A stretch of DNA of 32,879 nt from Epilithonimonas tenax DSM 16811 (GTDB taxonomy: Bacteria > Bacteroidota > Bacteroidia > Flavobacteriales > Weeksellaceae): contig NZ_AUAA01000035.1 of NCBI RefSeq assembly GCF_000428485.1, positions 1-32,879 on the forward strand. The letters run 5' to 3'. Position 1 is the stretch's first letter. Each line of letters begins with the position of its first letter. Of the stretch, positions 31,176-32,879 are shown piece after piece. The notes below the pieces were generated by a model that was given only the letters and a program-made list of their open reading frames with translations, was not told the origin of the DNA and searched no databases. The position numbers and the translations under genes were made by a program.

Positions 31176-31445
31176 TTGATTTATAACGAAGTTAGTGCGA
31201 ACGTATTGATAGAGTGTCCTGCACTTTCTGTTTCTAAAAAATCTTAATTACAATAATTCTCAAGAATATAGAAATATTTTGGTGAATCAAGGAATGACAG
31301 GAAATAGAAGCTTCCATAAGTGATGAAATGGTCAGAAGGGAAAAGTATAATCATAAAAAATGCCCTTGGTTACAGATCCAAGGACATCTTTAATTTTACT
31401 AAGACTTCCACCTTATTTAAAAAGTACAGAAGGAAAATATTAAAG
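31176..31445. other. Intergenic stretch between two minus-strand genes
   Basis: Holds the upstream region of the pectate lyase gene (a -7-like TAACTTCG on the minus strand near 31185-31192, one mismatch) and the terminator at 31352-31387. No other coding or structural element is seen. Confidence 0.5.
31352..31387 (-). terminator. Terminator after the YozE-domain gene
   Basis: Read on the minus strand: ATGTCCTTGG, eight-base loop, CCAAGGGCAT, then a T-run. Ten pairs including one T-G. It lies about 60 bases after the stop of the minus-strand gene at 31446. Confidence 0.8.
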
Positions 31446-32159
31446 TTATGATGTCAATCGATTCAGACAAGCAAGTTCCGGAGTACTACGAACCTCGTCT
31501 AGCCGATAGTAATATTCATCCCCGGCATTTTTCAAAGGTCTTTCGACCCTGAAGGAATAGTGCCGTTCATCCACCTCTGTAATAACTACAGGTATGGCTT
31601 TACGTCCGTCATTGGAGATCCAGGCCTCATCTCCAACATTAAACTTTTCTGGTATTCTTTTGCTATAGTGTAAAGGAATGACATTTTTCACGAAAACGAT
31701 TTTTCTAATATCATTTTTAGGTGTTGCTATTTTTGTTACTATCTTATCCTTATTTGGCAGTAAACTGCGTTTAAGATTTGCATTGTAGCTTTTCCACGCA
31801 TTTTTCAAAGCGTACATAGCTTCTCTTGAGGCTCCTTTTGATCTCAGGTATGATTCATACTGCTCAAAGCTATCAGATGACGGCCATGTGCTATCCGTTT
31901 TCACGTCTCTGGCCAGATCGCCTAGCGGTGAATCCCTGTTAACCTGCTTGCTCAACCAATCGGTGAATGTTATATGTGCTGTAATGTTATCAGATGGTTC
32001 TGGCTTTGCATCAAAACTCCTAAGGCAGTGTTTCCAGTTTGAAAATCCGTATTTTTTGGCAGTAATATCCAGAGCCTCGGTATGCTGGATCCCAAGTTCT
32101 CTTTTAAGCTTTTTTGATTGTAGTTTATAGAAACTGATCGTATAATTGTTCGATTCCAT
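31446..32159 (-). CDS. YozE-SAM-like domain protein, unknown function
   Basis: A 237-residue cytosolic protein of three parts. Residues 1-50 (KLKRELGIQHTEALDITAKK, then GFSNWKHCL) are a small helical domain seen at the start of various accessory-genome proteins. Residues of about 62-125 (FTDWLSKQVNRDSPLGDLAR to YALKNAWKSYN) match the YozE-type SAM-like fold. The last 80 residues are beta-rich (VGDEAWISNDGRKAIPVVIT), perhaps an SH3-like domain. No catalytic motif is seen. Proteins with this kind of N-terminus are frequent on plasmids and mobile islands, fitting its place beside the IS982 copy. It has a long leader with inverted repeats. Confidence 0.7.
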   Translation of the reverse strand: MESNNYTISFYKLQSKKLKRELGIQHTEALDITAKKYGFSNWKHCLRSFDAKPEPSDNITAHITFTDWLSKQVNRDSPLGDLARDVKTDSTWPSSDSFEQYESYLRSKGASREAMYALKNAWKSYNANLKRSLLPNKDKIVTKIATPKNDIRKIVFVKNVIPLHYSKRIPEKFNVGDEAWISNDGRKAIPVVITEVDERHYSFRVERPLKNAGDEYYYRLDEVRSTPELACLNRLTS

Positions 32160-32191
32160 TGAATTTTATTTTATTTCACAAGAAATAAATG

Positions 32192-32281
32192 TCACCCACT
32201 TACCACCTCTCTTGTTTATGAAACAAAAGTTATTCAATTGTAAAGAAGTACAGTGCTTATCAGCTTTGCTACTAGTGGGTG
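32192..32281 (-). promoter_or_regulatory. Structured leader of the YozE-domain gene
   Basis: CACCCACT (from about 32192) and AGTGGGTG (to about 32281) are perfect reverse complements that would close an 80-base loop in the leader RNA. Inside, TTGTTT-ATG-AAACAA forms a six-pair hairpin. No known riboswitch is recognised. Confidence 0.35.
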
Positions 32282-32306
32282 GCAGGCTCTGTATAATAGA
32301 CCTACA

Positions 32307-32314
32307 CAAATATA
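32307..32314 (-). promoter_or_regulatory. -7 box for the YozE-domain gene
   Basis: TATATTTG on the minus strand, a perfect TAnnTTTG match. Transcription would start near 32300 and give a leader of about 140 bases before the ATG at 32159. No clear TTTG is seen at -33. Confidence 0.45.
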
Positions 32315-32375
32315 GAAAAACTAAATTAATAGAGATGATAAATAAAAGTTTATTTAGCAAGTATTCCTTAAACAG

Positions 32376-32593
32376 TTATCTGACAAGCTCAATGGCAACT
32401 TGGTGGTCATTGGATCTCAGTAAAAAGTCCAGAAGAAAAAGTCCATCGGAATTTCGGATCTTATTTTGTGGGATTATCTCAAAACGATCATTCACAAACT
32501 TTTCAATTTTTTGAATGAAAATATCTTCCAACGGAGTTCGAGTTGGTTTCCGTTGATATGAATGGTGCTGCCCATATCTATAAAATTAGTCAT
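32376..32593 (-). pseudogene. Possible frameshifted small gene
   Basis: On the minus strand an ATG at 32593 opens MTNFIDMGSTIHINGNQLEL and soon stops. A second frame, open from 32585 to the stop at 32376, gives EDIFIQKIEKFVNDRFEIIP followed by DGLFLLDFLLRSNDHQVAIE but has no start codon. One frameshift near 32550 would join them into a protein of about 73 residues. Not recognised. It lies about 50 bases from the IS982 end. The evidence is only the protein-like composition of both parts. Confidence 0.3.
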
Positions 32594-32646
32594 AATATTT
32601 TGTAAATCAAAAAATAGTCATTGATGGTCAGCTTTTTACTATTAAT

Positions 32647-32879
32647 AACCCGTAGTGCATTATAAAAAAGGTTACTCATAATACGAAAATTTCGTATATT
32701 GTATTGACTATCAATCTAATACGTTATGAATAACCTAGATGCAATTTACGATTTTATTTTAAAGGAATTAAGAAAATTAACCATCAAAGAAAATTTTTAT
32801 TTCAAACCAATTAAACCAAAATTATCTGATTTAGAGCTCATTGCAATAAATATTTCTGCGGAATATTTATCGATAGATT
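32647..32879 (+). mobile_element. IS982-family element, left end (partial)
   Basis: The element begins with the terminal repeat AACCCGTAGTGCATTAT (32647-32663), which matches the reverse complement of 241-257 with one mismatch. A palindrome ATACGAAA-A-TTTCGTAT (32681-32697) lies in the leader before the transposase start. The rest of the element is outside the window. It has the same orientation as the copy at 1-257. Confidence 0.82.
32726..32879 (+). CDS. IS982-family transposase, N-terminal fragment
   Basis: The first 51 codons of a transposase cut off by the window edge. It starts MNNLDAIYDFILKELRKLTI and continues with KPKLSDLELIAINISAEYLS, the typical opening of IS982-family transposases of Riemerella and Chryseobacterium, where the helical segment around LSDLELI precedes the DDE core. 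No catalytic residues are yet included. It corresponds to the missing front part of a protein like the one ending at 241. Confidence 0.85.
   Translation, partial: MNNLDAIYDFILKELRKLTIKENFYFKPIKPKLSDLELIAINISAEYLSID

Noticed and set aside
1-32879. The window as a closed circle cut inside one IS982 transposase
   Set aside because: The end and start fragments encode about 51 and 79 residues, far short of a full IS982 transposase, so the edges do not join.
1-32879. tRNA, rRNA or CRISPR loci, including a UCA-anticodon tRNA near the TGA gene
   Set aside because: Reading the intergenic stretches on both strands showed no cloverleaf-like sequence, rRNA segment or regularly spaced repeats; a covariance search could still find something.

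Overview
The window looks like DNA from a Bacteroidetes flavobacterium, probably of the Chryseobacterium/Riemerella/Elizabethkingia kind. It is AT-rich, genes lack purine-rich ribosome sites, several promoters carry the phylum's TAnnTTTG -7 box, cydA is preceded by a DUF4492-type gene, and the IS982-type ends resemble Riemerella/Chryseobacterium elements. Names rest on motif recognition by eye; no database search was possible.

Layout. 1-257 is the right end of an IS982-family element and 32647-32879 the left end of another copy in the same orientation, so the island between them is bracketed like a composite transposon (or the contig simply ends in repeats). From 439 to 29753 every gene is on the + strand: a Crp/Fnr regulator, a rhodanese and an OsmC protein; a complete 1398-bp IS4-family element inserted in the terminator behind OsmC; a TolC-MFP-RND efflux operon followed by PII-like and YgaP-like small proteins; an AraC regulator; a cytochrome bd operon (DUF4492, cydA, cydB, a 37-aa membrane peptide, a NifX-like protein); sulfide:quinone oxidoreductase with a 49-aa follower; TauE/SafE permease plus methyltransferase; a CstB-like persulfide dioxygenase-rhodanese, a DUF2892 membrane protein, thioredoxin and a rhodanese-thioredoxin lipoprotein; a small CxxC membrane protein; and a second TolC-RND-MFP operon continuing into two TlpA-like thioredoxins, an exported DsrE protein and a SoxB-like metallophosphatase. 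From about 29.9 kb the strand flips: a pectate lyase, a YozE-domain protein, a possible broken small gene and the second IS982.

How it may work. Sulfide would be oxidised by SQR to persulfide/polysulfide, with electrons going through quinone to cytochrome bd, an oxidase type known to tolerate sulfide. The dioxygenase, rhodaneses, thioredoxins and OsmC would process the sulfane sulfur, and TauE/SafE would export sulfite or related anions. Five transcription units (rhodanese-OsmC, RND pump 1, SQR, TauE, dioxygenase) share a CRP-like site TGTRA-N6-TYACW, in every case exactly 37 bp upstream of the -7 box. This suggests one regulon run by the Crp/Fnr protein at the left end, and it ties an RND efflux pump to reactive-sulfur metabolism.

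The most striking single feature is the first TlpA gene (26701-27243). Its reading frame is intact except for one TGA exactly where the first cysteine of the CxxC redox motif belongs, giving W-TGA-R-P-C. That is the pattern expected of a selenocysteine (or recoded cysteine) protein, although a point mutation or base-calling error is not excluded.
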